NCBI GenBank assembly: GCA_963978545.1
Contig: OZ021726.1
Span: forward strand, 54,977,959-55,041,958
Direction of reading: 5' to 3'
Length of the DNA stretch: 64,000 bases
Origin: Linyphia triangularis
Taxonomy: Eukaryota; Arthropoda; Arachnida; Araneae; Linyphiidae
The first letter of the stretch is position 1, and every line of letters starts with the position of its first letter. This document shows positions 1 through 16,003 of this stretch, piece by piece. The translations under genes were made by a program, and so were the position numbers. Under the pieces are notes generated by a model that saw only the letters and a program-made list of their open reading frames with translations, had not been told where the DNA came from and made no database searches.

Positions 1-2989
<2,989 letters not shown>

Positions 2990-3065
2990 TCTTCGGAGAG
3001 TTAATTAACACCTTGCCGTCTACCAATCAACTTGAAACTCAACAGATAAACTTGTTTAAGATTAG
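2990..3065 (+). repeat. fragment of dispersed repeat family A
   Basis: Matches by eye the core seen at 25366-25735, 18770-18880 (reverse) and 61200-61400: TTAATTAAC then CTTGCCGTC then CCAATC then CTTGAAACT and CAGATA. Diverged and partial, so an old copy. Confidence 0.5.
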
Positions 3066-4339
3066 ATTTTGCTTGAAAACAAACGAGATGAAACAAATAT
3101 TACACCGAAAAAGTCTTTATTAAGTTTTGGGAGCAAAAAAAAAAATTTCAATCGATGGTATTGAATGGATGAGAATTTTAAGACCACATCACATTTTTTC
3201 AAATTGTGAAAGATACATATAGATTCAAGATTTTATCATTACCTACCACAAAAAATTACTCGTGATCCACCTGAAAATTCCCGATCTGTTGTTTGGGAAG
3301 CGCTGTTCTAGAATATCGTCATGGTTTTTGCAGATTCTGACAGATATCAAATTAGTTTACCAGAATAGGAAGATGAGTAACTGGACTGCTTTACTCAAGG
3401 TTGAATAGAGATAATTTGAATATCTGAGCTGTTTTTTATTCATTATTGATTTTTGGATTAAATTTTGCTTGATAACTGACAAGATGAGAAAGATTTTACA
3501 CTGAAACAGTTTTTGGCGATAAGGCACTTGACATTAATTCATAGATTCCAAGGTTAAAACCTTTTAAAATTCCTAAGGACAAATCACTTCTGATATCTTA
3601 TGATACTAGAAATATTGATATTCGACTTTGAAAACATTTAAAATAACCGTCGTCTAAATATTCTAGAAACTCACACTAAAATGCTGGAAAAATAATAGGA
3701 ATTTAATTAAATTACTGAAATGTTTGATTATATTAAACCAAGTGTCAACTTCGGCCATTTTTTTACGTCGTATAAAAATCCATAAAATATTGTCATACCG
3801 TTTTTGAAAAAGTCATGTATGATTTAAAAAGGTACAGAAATTTCAGTTTTCTGGAAACTCAACTTTTTCTTATAAAACATTTCATGTTTGTAAGAAAAAC
3901 TCATAAAATGCTGTCGTTCTTGTTTTGAAGAGTTCTGTACGAATCTATAAATCTAAAAAATTAAATTATCATTTGGTTAATTGTATTTATAATTCTAAAA
4001 GAAAGCACTACAACTAATTGAAATTCTGATCCAGGTATTACTAGGTAACTAGACTAACATAATGTCTAATAAAATCGTTACATTTTTGTTGTTGTTTCTA
4101 TACACTTCAAAACTTGTATTTATTGGCGTTTTCTAAAACTGCACAGCTTTTGAAGAAAGTATACGTATTATTCCTCGTAATAAAGATATTTAAATTAATT
4201 ATAAAACTTTATATTAATTGTAAACTAATTAATTATCCAACTGTCTAATAAAGTCAACTATATATTAGCGATACAACTTTTGATAAATAGTTTATCAAAA
4301 ATCTCTTACAATAAAGATTTGCAATATATAAGAAGTTTT
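3066..4339. other. AT-rich non-coding stretch
   Basis: No gene, RNA or clear repeat boundary is visible. Frames are closed at short intervals. Confidence 0.55.
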
Positions 4340-5500
4340 TATTATTCTCTGTACTTTATAAAACATCTTCAGAGTGTACCGATACGTTTAGTAAAAACTT
4401 TACGAAATACCACTATTCCTCCCAAACACTAAATATGATCCTCAGGATGCCCAAAATACATCACTTCAGGATGGAGGGATTATCCCTAGGACATCCAAAT
4501 TTGATCCTATTATATCAACAGGAGGTCCCAAAGACTTACAATGTCCGGCTGTTGAAGACCACCATAAAATCCCGAGGTTTTCCCTGGGGACGAAATTTGG
4601 ATGAGTCAGAGACTATGATCTCTGTCTGATCCTTTTTCTACTTCTCGAGATCAAGGCACAGACGGTCTGTGGGCATCCCTTGGATTACTAGGAGGATAAT
4701 GTATTTTATATGTTGAAGTTCAGACTATTTTGGGACATTCCTCTGATTATCAGGATGATAACACCTTTTATACATCATTTTCGAATCTCCAGTGGTTGAG
4801 ATTCGGAAGGTCTGGGAACATCCCTAGAATTAAATTCTCGGTCTGGGTTGAATGATCAGAACGATAACGGCCATTATATGTCCATCTTGGAGGAAGACGA
4901 ATAGCATGATTATGTCTTTTATATCATTTTAATGTCAAACAATACTAATCTACATAGATACCATTTTGTAAATACTGTTCTATAGGTACTGGAAAGATAA
5001 ATTCCTACTTAATGTCCAGATAGTATTACTCAGTATCTAGTTGTGTTATAGTTTTAATTAAATAATAACTGAGTTATCTGACATTAAATAGAACTTTATT
5101 TTTAAAGAAAATTATATACAAATTTCAGTATGAAGTGAAACAAATTACATTAAAGAAATAAAAAAACATATTTGGAATCTCATCCTCACAAGGTTGAAAT
5201 TGGTTATTCTGGTGATTTCTCTTAAAAATTGGACGCAAGACGCCGAAGATGATGCCATTATGAAATGTAGTTAATTCGATGATATAGAACGTTTTCAGAA
5301 ATCGTGTTTATACTATACATGTGTCCGAATGGGATGCATCCAGGACATCGTATTTTTTACTTCTATTTGAAACTCTAATCGGACGTCCCCAGTTCGTTCA
5401 AAATTCGTCTCTTTCATCGTGGGATCAAATTTAAATTTGGACGTTCAGGACATAAAAAGATGTCCTAGTGATGGCCTTGCAATCTGGGTGGGTTAAGTGA
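4340..5500. repeat. degenerate internal repeat block with GGACATCC-like motifs
   Basis: The stretch is distinctly less AT-rich than its flanks. It repeats the pattern GG(G/A)CATCCC followed by a GATNATCAGGATGATAA-like segment. Copies start near 4486, 4671, 4734 and 4817, with a relative in the opposite orientation near 5440-5470. Spacing is irregular at about 60-110 bp. It looks like an old transposon interior or minisatellite; I found no terminal repeats and no protein motif. Confidence 0.4.
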
Positions 5501-7306
5501 TTATTAAAGATAAAATTGTTACTAGTAGTTAAAAATAACCTATAAAAATAATAAAAGAAACTGTGAGCGTGTGTGTTTTCTTGTTAGTCTATAGAAACTA
5601 CCTTCCAGTATTTGAAGAACATAAGTAGTTTTTGACCTCTAATTTTTATTCTGACTGCCAGAATTTTAAAATTTTAATTAATGCGTTCATTTTTTGTATG
5701 AAAAACAAATTTTCCTGTCCCTCAGATCCCAAAGCTTCCATTAGATTACAGCCCTACAATCTCGGCTACTAATACCTAGTGATGATTTGTTTGTAGGAGA
5801 AAGGGTGAAACAAAAAAATTTCTTGGAGGGTAGGGAGTTAGGGGGCATTGCATGAATACAATAACAGGTATTGTTTAAAGTGGGGAAGGGATGTATTATT
5901 CTATTAAAGAGAATTTTTTTCCTTCGCGATATTAATAGGGGTGTGCTTATGAATAAACAGTTTAGCTAGCTAAATAAGTCTTGATTGGCATAAAACATCT
6001 TAACGAACGAAATGAATCTGGGTTTCCTTGGAATCTTCTAGTGAACAAAGTGAGCCTATGCTTGGTCAGAAATGAACATTTTAGTGAGTCTGTGCTCACG
6101 TAGATATGAAACTTTGGCAAGCGAAGTGAGCCTACTTTGCGATGCATCAAAAACTACGATCTATATCTATACTCTCGGACGGTTTTCAGCTACGCAGAGC
6201 CACGCAGAAATATAGCACAAAACATTTGAAATTTTGAAACCAACCAAATAAATAGTAATCAAGGTTAACTATATACAGGCAAATTTAATTTAACCCCCCC
6301 ACAGGACAATTATCTTTAAAATCTAATACTTCTCAACCAAAAATTGGACCGAAACAATGATTGATTAAAAGGAATTCCAAAGAAAATCGTAAAAAGAAAA
6401 AATAATAATAATAATAATAATAATCATTAATTTTGTTAGAAGGATAGATAATAAAATCATATTATAAAACATCTAAAATTTTGAAACCAATCAAAGAAAA
6501 GAAGAAAGAAAAAAAACATGGTAACTCTTTAAAGTCTAATTGAATTTTTTACTGAATAATTATATTTGAAACATTATTATATATCCAAACCAAATAAATA
6601 AACCTATACAATAAATGACAATTTAAAGGAATTTTAAGACTATCGTAATATATGATCATTAGTTTTCTTAAAAGACATTTATGATTATTTTAAGAAGCAT
6701 CGCTTGAAAATAAAAAATAAATCATAAATAAAGATTTATTATTTCTTAGAAAAGCGAAGTCTTAAGTTAAATTTATGGAATCCGGATTCCGTTTTTGGGA
6801 CACGGCAGTAACTATTTTCCCCAACTATTTTCCAATCCTTCAAGTCCGGAACAAACACGCTAAAAGCTAATTTACTCATCAAAATGTATTTTTGACACCA
6901 CTCAAAAGTTTACTCAACCATCTATAAAGCTCAGTGATTATTTTCCTATTGGTGACTTATTTGTTTTCTTAAGTATTAATTTTCACTTCACGCATGCTTT
7001 TGTTATAACTCAAATGAAAGGCATAAAAACATTCATGCGTTTAAAAAGCAATATTTTCAAGCTTTTGAGTAAAAATGGTTTTAATGATAATGCTTGAATA
7101 CAAAGCTAGAATTTATATTAACATAATTTAATTCTACATTGGTTCAATAGTTGTTGAAGCGAATTTTTCTGTTCTTGCAAAGCCAAATACAATGACATGA
7201 AATTCAGTTTTAATTAACTTTTGTTCAAAATAAATTCATAAAATACCACAGTTGTGAAAATCAGGATTAAATGAGTAGAGAAATAATTCGAAGATGTCAA
7301 ATAAAA
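5501..7306. other. AT-rich non-coding stretch
   Basis: No gene is supported. A less AT-rich patch at 5960-6220 repeats the phrase AAGTGAGCCTA twice but has no open reading of interest. A short (AAT)n microsatellite lies at 6401-6424. Confidence 0.5.
6401..6424. repeat. (AAT)n microsatellite
   Basis: Eight consecutive AAT trinucleotides within AT-rich DNA. Confidence 0.9.
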
Positions 7307-8093
7307 CAGCGTTCCTCAAACTGTGGACCGTGACACTTTGGTGGGTCACGAGTCAATTTATGGTGGGTAAGAACAAGATCTTGGCAAGACCACAATAATG
7401 ATAGTTTTGGAAGCGTTGAAAAATTGTAATCGTTTCTGATAGCATACTTACCGATATCTCAAAATATTTCAATATTTTCTGCGAAAATTTTCATTGTTAC
7501 TTTCTGAAGAAATAACTGGAATGTCGTCGAAAGCTGATGAAGAACTTATCGACCTATCCGAAAAATAAATTAAAAAAACTGAATTTTAACTATAGTAAAC
7601 TGACACAATTCTTGTTATCTGCCCAACAAAATTGTCCAAGTCCTTATACCTCATCTTTGAAAATGTTATAACATTTTACATCTTCATAGCTTTATGAAGT
7701 TGAATATTCAGCAATAGTAGGAATTAAAGAATGGCAACAAGCTGTAATTGTCGAACTGCTTGTGTTTGAAAATAACTCGAATTAAACTAGATTTTATAGC
7801 CATGATGAACAGCAATAGAAATCCCGTGCACACTTCACACATGCCTCATTAGAATTTGTTTTTGTGAATTTATATCTAATAACGAATAAACTACATTAAT
7901 TTTAACCATAATAATAGTAAAATTATCCTAATTTTTCTTCCCAAAATTTTCTTTTTGGTCCATAAAACCTCTTTTGGAAAGAATGTGTGCTGTTCATCTC
8001 TAAAAAAATTCCATTCGCCGAGAATGAAGTGATTCGCAATAGATTCGACTTCTTAAAAGTGGGTCGCGATTTTTAAAAGTTTGGGAAACTCTG
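7307..8093 (+). mobile_element. decayed hAT-superfamily element (ZBED/Charlie-like)
   Basis: Terminal inverted repeats are visible: the left end starts CAGCGTTCCTCAAACT and the right end, reversed, starts CAGAGTTTCCCAAACT. Both run on into GTGGGTC(A/G)CGA-type sequence. The flanking octamers are AAATAAAA (7299-7306) and ACATAAAA (8094-8101), an 8-bp target duplication with one mismatch, as expected for hAT. Inside, near 7530-7570, the plus strand reads EELIDLSEK before a stop, resembling the conserved C-terminal part of hAT transposases; related but frame-shifted pieces follow to about 7720. At 787 bp it is an internally deleted, dead copy. Confidence 0.8.
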
Positions 8094-10429
8094 ACATAAA
8101 AAATACTTTCGTTTCTGTATATAAAGGATAATTATAATTATCTGTAGGATGATCTTTCACATACTCTTAAACCGAAACTGCGTATTCGTAAAATTGGTAA
8201 GGAATTTGTTTTGAACCCTCTTTACCTGTCGTTATTTTACTTACCACTAAAGACTCCCACAAGAAAATTACCTAACTTAATTAAATTTATTATTAAATCA
8301 TCTTTAGGGTATTTTAAAAGTGATAAATAATTATTTTCGTCATGTTTATTAATCAAAATTTGTATGGTAAGAAACCCCGAAAATTATTTTTTCCCACCTT
8401 ATATACCTTATATATTTAATCCAAAATTGTACACTGAAATGTGCTAAAATATGCACCCTCTCTTCTATATCAAAATGAATAAAAATCCATTGATTACTTC
8501 ATTCTTCAAGATTATTACAGAGCCTGTTATAAATAGATATCGTATTTGTATAATCATTTGATTATAATATTTAAAGCATTTGATTATATAACATTTCGGG
8601 TTTATCCATGGAGACCATCACTACATTTGCTGAAGATTGTACAGTATCCGTACTTATCCGTAAGTATATAAACTGTATTCTGTATGTGAATCATACAAGA
8701 TATTCCATTATTAATCCTCTAGTTCATAATGTAACAAATAGGCAACACAACTTAGGCGTAAAATTTAAGTAAAAATTAAATATTGATTATAATTTGAAAT
8801 TGCAATTAGTTATATCAGTCATACTAAGAATGTTTGTACCTAAAAAAGTATTTCATTAGTATACTTTTGAAATAAACACCAGTTACATGACCGCTAGTTG
8901 CATCATAAATTAAAAAATCATTCACTAGAGGGCTAAGTACGAATTCCCGATTTACTCTCAATTTCTTCCTGAAATAAGCACAAGCGCATTTGTCAGCATA
9001 CATATTTTTGTCGTGGAGTACAACGTATTGTCAAAGAAAACTTTATTACAAATTTAACTATTCGCAATTATTTAAAGAAAGACGTCCAAGATTTAAAAAT
9101 TGAAAGTTAAATATGAACATACAATACGATAACATTAAGGAGACATCAATAAGAAAATACCAATTTCCTGTCAATTTTCAGACCAAACCAGTTTCTAAAG
9201 TAATCTATTCATCTTGTACAAACAATTCATTTTTTAATTAATAGTATACCTTTCCATGTCATACAGATAATTAATTTTTCAATTAATAAAATACATTTTT
9301 CTTCAACTAAAACAAAATTCTATGAGTTATGCTAGTCCATCAAGTTTTTTAAATAGTAAATGGATAAGTATATTTGTGGATTTCCTTAGATTCAAATAAA
9401 AGCTATGATGCACACATATCCTGTTTCGAAGAATCTCTTTGTGAGTCTCAGTTGTATGGTAGTTTATTATTATTTTTATTCTATTGACAGGATCCAAAAA
9501 CGGTGAATTTGCTTGCAAGTCGTGACCGATTCAATACACATTACTGTTATCTAAAAAAACTGCATAATCACATTTATTATCAGATAATGGAAGCATGGAA
9601 ACAAGCACTATCTCTTAAGTATGCACCATGTAATCTTTTAGCAAGCACTTGGTGAATTCCCTCACGTAGTTCGATATGGATGAATAGCAGTTTGTCAGAG
9701 CAATGTTATATTTTCACTTCCCGATTGAAGAAGACAACCAAGTTGCTGGGAAGAATTTTTTTATTGTTAACCCCTTCCAATCTTGCTCATACCTTTGCTG
9801 CAAAAATAACCTATAACACGTATAAATCGATAATAGCTGTAGCTTCCTTATTCAATTAAGGAAAAGTAATTTCTATGAGATTAGAAATAAAATTTACATT
9901 GAGGATTGATGTTCTTTTGTAATATTCTTCCGTACTAAACACAGAAGTCGTATCTGTAACTGAGCTTAAAATAAAAAATGTCGGTTTAGAGTTTAAGAAC
10001 TTCACATAGTTGATGGTAACTTTATTTCCCTTGCAGATACAGCCATTAAACTTCATCATTATGTAACACAAATTACAGTGAACCCGTTAACAAGAACTCA
10101 ATTTGATCAAAAAATGCAGCTACCACATCAGTGCTTAGTACGGCACCATTGTGAGATTTTAATTGATCAAATTTTTAAATTATAAATCTAAACCGTGACA
10201 AAGTTTTGTCATTTTCCTTCATCTTGTTCCGCTTATTACTGCGCGAATTCATTTTTTTTTTCCCCCGATATATGTTTTCTATAGAAATTTCAGCCTTTCA
10301 TTTTAGTGAACAAAATAAACGTGCGTCTCATTTATAACTCGGACTATTGTTACGAATTTTCTCCTTCAAAGAATAATGATACAAAATTACAAAATAAATC
10401 CTTTCATTCTTCACAAAGAAATACATAAT
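8094..10429. other. AT-rich non-coding stretch
   Basis: I see no gene, RNA or repeat with clear ends in this stretch. Confidence 0.5.
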
Positions 10430-10640
10430 TCTGTAAACAGCAGCAGATAACAGCATTCAAGCTCAAACCAGAACTTCCAGTCATCCCGACTCAACAGCAG
10501 CGAAAATACAAACCTCTTGCCTTTTGGAAAAATCCAGAACCGCATCCACAGTAGTTCAGGTCGGAAGTGAACTAGACTGACCCTGATCAATTCTCACGCG
10601 AGCCTTGTATAGGTTGGTGATATTCTCCAAATTCTAGAAA
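10430..10640. other. less AT-rich island of unknown nature
   Basis: Base composition is closer to coding than the surroundings. On the plus strand one frame stays open from about 10443 to a stop near 10582 and another for about 45 codons, but neither has a start or a pyrimidine-rich acceptor. It could be a 5' untranslated exon, promoter or old insertion. I do not recognise a product. Confidence 0.25.
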
Positions 10641-12203
10641 TATCAAGATAATCCTAACCGTTCAACTTGTTTAAAGCTTGTATTTCCGATACTATTTACA
10701 ATTTCTATATTAATAAGAAGCTATAATTAAAAGTTATTGCAGAACTAAAATATAATTAGAATTTACCAAAATATTTACATTATATACCTTTAATTACAAG
10801 TTCTCTTTAGTAACAGTATGTTCAAGTCGATAATCCAGTTCTTGCTATGTGTTCTTCAACATTTTCTTTATAACACTTAACACAGTATTTGTTATCCCTC
10901 ATTTTAAAGTTTGAATATCAATAACAGTTTCCAAACCAGATCGTGAAATTAAAAGTTTGAAGGCTTATTGCAGAACAGCTTATTACTTTCATTTGTAAGT
11001 TTTACGTTTCGATCATTTTAACTAAATTCTCAACAAAAAAATATTATAGGGCAAAAAACGCTCTATTCCCTTCTCCATAAAACTCATGACACAAATCTCA
11101 CACCATTTATAAGAAAAAGCATTAAGAGATTTTCTATGAGACGCATATTAAAAATTAAGACTCCAAAGATGTCATAAGTATATCTTAGCATTATGGTCAA
11201 AACTCAAAAAATTAAATAAGAAAGAAAACTAGCAAAGTTATCATTATTTAAAGCTCTCCGTATTTTAGGATGGATACAAAACCTGTCGTCGTTAAGATAT
11301 AAATTCACACGTGTCTCTCTCCTTTGGAAAAACACCACCTATTGAACATATAATCAGTGAAGTATCTGATCAATCTTTTGGGAACTTAATAGGTTATCTC
11401 TTGTTTTGAAATAAGACGTATTCATACGCAATGGGTTTTCAATTTCAAAAGGTTTTACTTCTGATAACTAATCGTTAAGTGTATTATCGAAGCTCTCGAA
11501 CGTAAAACATGTGCTCAACCAGCGTGATATTATTGATATGATTTTTTCTTATCTTTAATTCAAGTCTCTCAATTTATATCGTGTTGCAGAATTCTCTATC
11601 TTTGATTTTGAAGTTTGAAATTCACATATTATTTGTTAATTTAAACATGTATTTAAAACTTTATATTGAACAAAAGACTTCGATTCCATAATACTTTCTT
11701 CGATTCAAGTGATTCAGAAACTTTCTTCACATGTTCGTTCAAGCATTCTTTAGTTAATAAACTAGGAATTAAAATAATAAATTTTGTTATAGTTCCTATT
11801 TTATCTTATTACATAGGTATTACGAAGTGGTGTGACTATCTATTTTAAATGCGTTCTTTTTCGTTCAATTTTAAAGATAGATTTATTTCGAAATTTTTTG
11901 GGAAATGCATATTAAAATTCAAATGAGCTATTTAAATATAACTATGTTATATTAAATTATATTAAAAGAGTTCTTTTGAGATTCTTTGGAAAATTTAGAT
12001 TTTTGTAAAATTAGGATTATTTTATGTTTGATATAAGTATAAAACTTATTATCCAATTTGCAATTTTTATACCAAGTAACTCAAAAATATTCATGAAATA
12101 AATTATCTTTTAAATTTTTTTATTCATCAGAATATTTATTTAAAAAGTTCAACTTTTTCAAATTATATTTAATATTTTTTTTTTTTCCTTCTTCTTTTGT
12201 CTT

Positions 12204-12236
<33 letters not shown>

Positions 12237-13860
12237 CCCCCTTCTTTTTTTTTAAATTTAGTGTATTTAAAAATTTATGAATCAATAATTTAAAAAGACA
12301 AATTAAAATATACATTTAAAATATACTAGTGAAAATGCTCAAGCTGTTATAGTATAAACTTCTGTAGTTATAAAGATTCAAAGTTAAAAATGACCAAGGA
12401 AACTGGGATTTAAGTTTTAGAATAGCATAGTTGGGCGGTAACTATCATGGAGTCAATTATTTAATATTAAAAGTTGCAACTCATGTACAATTTAACATTT
12501 GGTTTCTTTCAATTCAAATCTATCACTATTATTTATAAAACAGTAAAAAATATACGAAATTTGGCAAACTTATTGATGAAACTATTTATAGATAAGATTA
12601 CCTATAGTTTCACAAATATTCCCAAACATAAACTTACCACAGAAAAATAAAATTTAACTTTATTTTACTAAATTTAAGTTAGGAAATTGTGTGCAATAGA
12701 AAGTTCTTATAGATCTTTACCGAAAATATCCACAAACTAATAAATTAAAAAAAGAATTGCTGTTCACATATAGCAACATTGATCAAAATACCAAAATAGA
12801 TATTGTGAAACATATTTAATCTATAACACACATGTTTGATTTACAGGTGTTATCTCCAAGTACACATATAAAAAGTCTTCCCTTTAAAAAAAGCCTTTGT
12901 GTCAGGTTAAAGTGTAATTCCCGATTAAGGTCATTCAAACTGTAATTACTTTAATTCCCAGTGTAAACATACATTTATCTGTAAAATGCAAGGTTGTTAG
13001 TGTATAAATTGTTCTACATTGGAAAAAGCAAATATTTGTACAGTTTAATCACAGGAAAAGTGTTAAGTAGCTTTTACAAAGTTTTTATATGTTAGGCCAT
13101 CTTAAATTAAAAATTATTTAGGATTTTAATTGGATAAACTCATTCAGCCTTAAATATGATTGAGTTCTACATTTAAAAAATAATACATAACGTATCATTA
13201 AAATACATGACAAATTTTAATATGATTTTGATGCAAAATAAATCGCTCCAAAATTTAGGAAGACATTTTTGCTTTATATGATTGGTAATGCACCCAATTT
13301 AACTCCATGATAAAGTTTGTCGATTCTATCCTCTGTAATTACACAAGTTGATGTTCTTGCGAAAAATTTCATACAAATTATTTAAGGATTTAATATTTAA
13401 ATAAGAGTCCTTTCTTTAAAAAAAATAAACCATTACATGGCAACATATAGTTTATGAAAATGTTCTTAATTCATAACATTTTAAGTATATAGTATAAAAA
13501 AGTCCTCAGTATTTAAAGTTCAATAATTCAAAGTACAATTTTACTAGCACCAATCAACATAAATATATATTTCAGTGTACAATTTTTTATTAAAAATTCC
13601 TGTTATTTGTAAATACATAACTAAAATGCTTTTTCCCTATTTAAAAAACTTAACTAAACTGCTTTAAATCTAACTAGGTCTATAATTTATCATTTAAGGG
13701 AAGTTATTAATAGAAGATTAGTCTTTTTCATTTTTAATTAGAAATATCTTCATAATGCTTAATTTAAGTTTAGAGGGGTACTTTTGGCCTTTTATCCTAG
13801 TGTTATACCACATTACTCCTCATTCTCAAATGTTTTGCCCTCACACATTCTGATTTCTTT
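10641..13860. other. AT-rich non-coding stretch with poly-T
   Basis: No gene is supported. A T31 run sits at 12206-12236 inside a wider pyrimidine tract (about 12170-12255). The rest is AT-rich without recognisable element ends. Confidence 0.55.
12206..12236. repeat. poly-T tract (31 T)
   Basis: Uninterrupted T homopolymer flanked by C/T-rich sequence; one of many long T runs on this strand. Confidence 0.95.
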
Positions 13861-14026
13861 TTTATTGTTGAATCTTCAATTCTAACAATCTGCATCGTAA
13901 AAATATACATGAAATTTTATGGTTCTGATACTAAAATGAAAATTTTCGAGTTATAAAAGTATTTTTCGATATGAAAGACAACAATTTCTTCATGAACGGA
14001 AAATACTTCTCAAGAACGGAAATACG

Positions 14027-14081
14027 TTTTTAATATTGTCCAGAAACTGAATTATATTTAGTTTCCGGACAATATTAAAAA
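14027..14081. repeat. hairpin: 22-bp inverted repeat, 11-bp loop
   Basis: The left arm (14027-14048) and right arm (14060-14081) pair over 22 bp with one mismatch around ATATTGTCC(A/G)GAAACT. It lies in unit 1 of the tandem pair, at the position where unit 2 carries the 50-bp triplicate. Confidence 0.85.
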
Positions 14082-14454
14082 CAATTTGCTTTTAATTAAA
14101 TAATAAACCAGAACGTTACATATTCTTTTTCTATTATAGTAGAAAACGCATGAAAATTTTGTATACAATTGAATGTATATAGTTTGTATACAATTGAATG
14201 TATATGAAATTTAACGGCAAAAAATAATAAAACATGTTAAAAATATACACTAAATTTATTTATAATTCTTTTAGATAGTTGATTCTTCAATTGTAACAAA
14301 CTTTTCTATAAAAAATATACATGATTTTAAGTGTTTCTGTTACCAAAATGAAAAATCTCGTATTAAAGAAGTATTTTTTCGTACGAAAGATAAGCATAAT
14401 TTCTTTTTGAACGCATAATACGCTATTTATTTAAATTTCAACAAAATGACATTA

Positions 14455-14608
14455 GTATTCGGTTTCTGAATAAACAAGATTAAAAAATAATTATTTTTAT
14501 TAAAGTATTCGGTTTTTGAATAAACAAGACAAAAAAAAGAATTATTTTTCTTTCAGTATTCGGTTTCTGAATAAACAAGATAAAAAAAAAAGAATTATTT
14601 TTCTTTCA
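14455..14608 (+). repeat. minisatellite, 3 copies of 50-51 bp
   Basis: Copies start at 14455, 14505 and 14556, each beginning GTATTCGGTTTCTGAATAAA (one has a T for C) and continuing through an A-rich run to ATTATTTTTCTTTCA. They are close to identical, so the array is fairly recent. Confidence 0.9.
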
Positions 14609-14765
14609 CTATGATTCCATAACGTTAAAAATATTTTTTTTTCCTTTAATACAAAAAACGCATGAAAATTTTATTTGTAAATGGAAATAAGAATAATATC
14701 AATACGTGAAATTCAATGGCATGAAATTATTCTAAAATACATTAAAAATATGCACTAAATTGCAT

Positions 14766-15377
14766 CAATTTAGAACTATAAGTAAACTTTTCCATAACTT
14801 AAGACAATGATCTTACTGTTCTATCCCCTCCCACACACACATCGATCTCGTTTGAAATCTTTTTTCCATCCACATTTTACCCATCTTTAGATATGTTACA
14901 AATAAAGTTCATTCCTGAAATATATTCAAATTCATCCAGGTATATCAATACGTATATTTAATATATTCGCTTCAAAGACAATCCCATCCTTCATATGAGA
15001 AATTCGTGCGTTCGGACAATTCCTGCACATTCCCATTCCCAACGAAAGTAAGAGAAACGCATTTTCCTCATTGAGGGTAAAAGCCCCGTTGCCCTACAAA
15101 ATTATAAAAAAGCGGTATCTCACACACACACAAAAATCCCACTCTCATTTTCCGCCCATAAAAGTGAACATTAAAGGTTGATAGATAAAAATGAGATCTA
15201 AAAGTGGAAGATCCACCTTACACTTCATGCTCTAGCAACTCTTTAGGATAGGGTCAGTAGAGTAAGGCGTAGCTGCCGGCTGCCCACTTTCAAATAGAAG
15301 AGGGGGAGGGGAATTGTTCCCTGAGGAATAGCAGATTCCATACTGCTTTCCGGAGCGTGATGGAGAAATGTTCTTAC
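14766..15377. other. non-coding stretch next to a candidate exon
   Basis: It contains a short (CA) run near 15121-15132 and is less AT-rich toward 15240-15377. I see no supported gene. Part may be intron or further exon of the minus-strand candidate at 15378-15513. Confidence 0.4.
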
Positions 15378-15513
15378 CTTGGACAGCGCTGTTGATGACG
15401 GATGATTTATTTTTGAAAAGTCGTCTGCTTGCGTGAGAATATTCTTTGTTATAGATGATTGCGCAGTTTGGAAAGCGATTTGTGTCTCATCTGTCAGATA
15501 TATGTCTACGTAC
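15378..15513 (-). CDS. candidate internal coding exon of an unidentified gene
   Basis: On the minus strand a 136-bp open segment is bounded by an AG acceptor (15515-15514) and a strong donor, CCAAG|GTAAGAAC, at 15378/15377. It reads one base plus 45 complete codons, starting YVDIYLTDETQ and ending SSTALSK, and leaves in phase 0. Its composition is less AT-rich than the flanks and the peptide looks protein-like (mixed polar and amphipathic). The pyrimidine tract before the acceptor is weak and I found no partner exons. I do not recognise the family. It could also be a chance open frame. Confidence 0.35.
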
Positions 15514-16003
15514 CTGACATTCAAATCGTCATACTTAAGATTATAGCTTGAAATTTAAACATCTTGTATGAAAACGTTTTTATAAAATTTATTATTTTTA
15601 ATGTTTGGGCTTTTTCTGTGATGGTAGTCGGTTGGTGTTTACTTGAAATTCAATTACTAGCATTACATAAATACATGTATAACGTTACGTATGTCTACCC
15701 ATTTTAAAACAAACAAAATTGTCATACCTATGCTTAATTCAGTTATTTCCCATCTTCTATGAAGAGGTTTAAGTAACAGTTTAGTCAAAAACTTTAGCTT
15801 ATAAAGTGTTTTGGCAGTCAGTTGCTGTTAAAGTTTAATTGTATTCATATTCTATTGTATTCAAAGATTACATTTTTTCGAAACCAACTTCACACTTAAG
15901 CCGCATAACCATTATATGTCTTGAGAGCTGTTATTGCAAGGCTTGTGTGTGAAAAAGTTCTATTAATTCTACGCAGTAGTTTTTGGTTGGTGCCCTTTTA
16001 AAT
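15514..16003. other. non-coding stretch before the mariner
   Basis: It should contain the 5' untranslated part of the mariner, but the left inverted repeat expected from the right end could not be found by eye. Nothing else is supported. Confidence 0.4.

Larger units (their letters stand above)
13862..14765 (+). repeat. two diverged tandem units of about 400-490 bp
   Basis: Unit 1 (about 13862-14262) and unit 2 (about 14274-14765) share an ordered set of anchors: a TTCTTCAAT..AACAA segment, AAAATATACATGA, ACCAAAATGAAAA or its variant, AAACGCATGAAAATTTT and AAAATATRCACTAAATT. The offset grows from about 412 bp to about 505 bp because unit 2 contains an extra threefold 50-bp repeat. No coding signal is seen. 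Confidence 0.65.
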
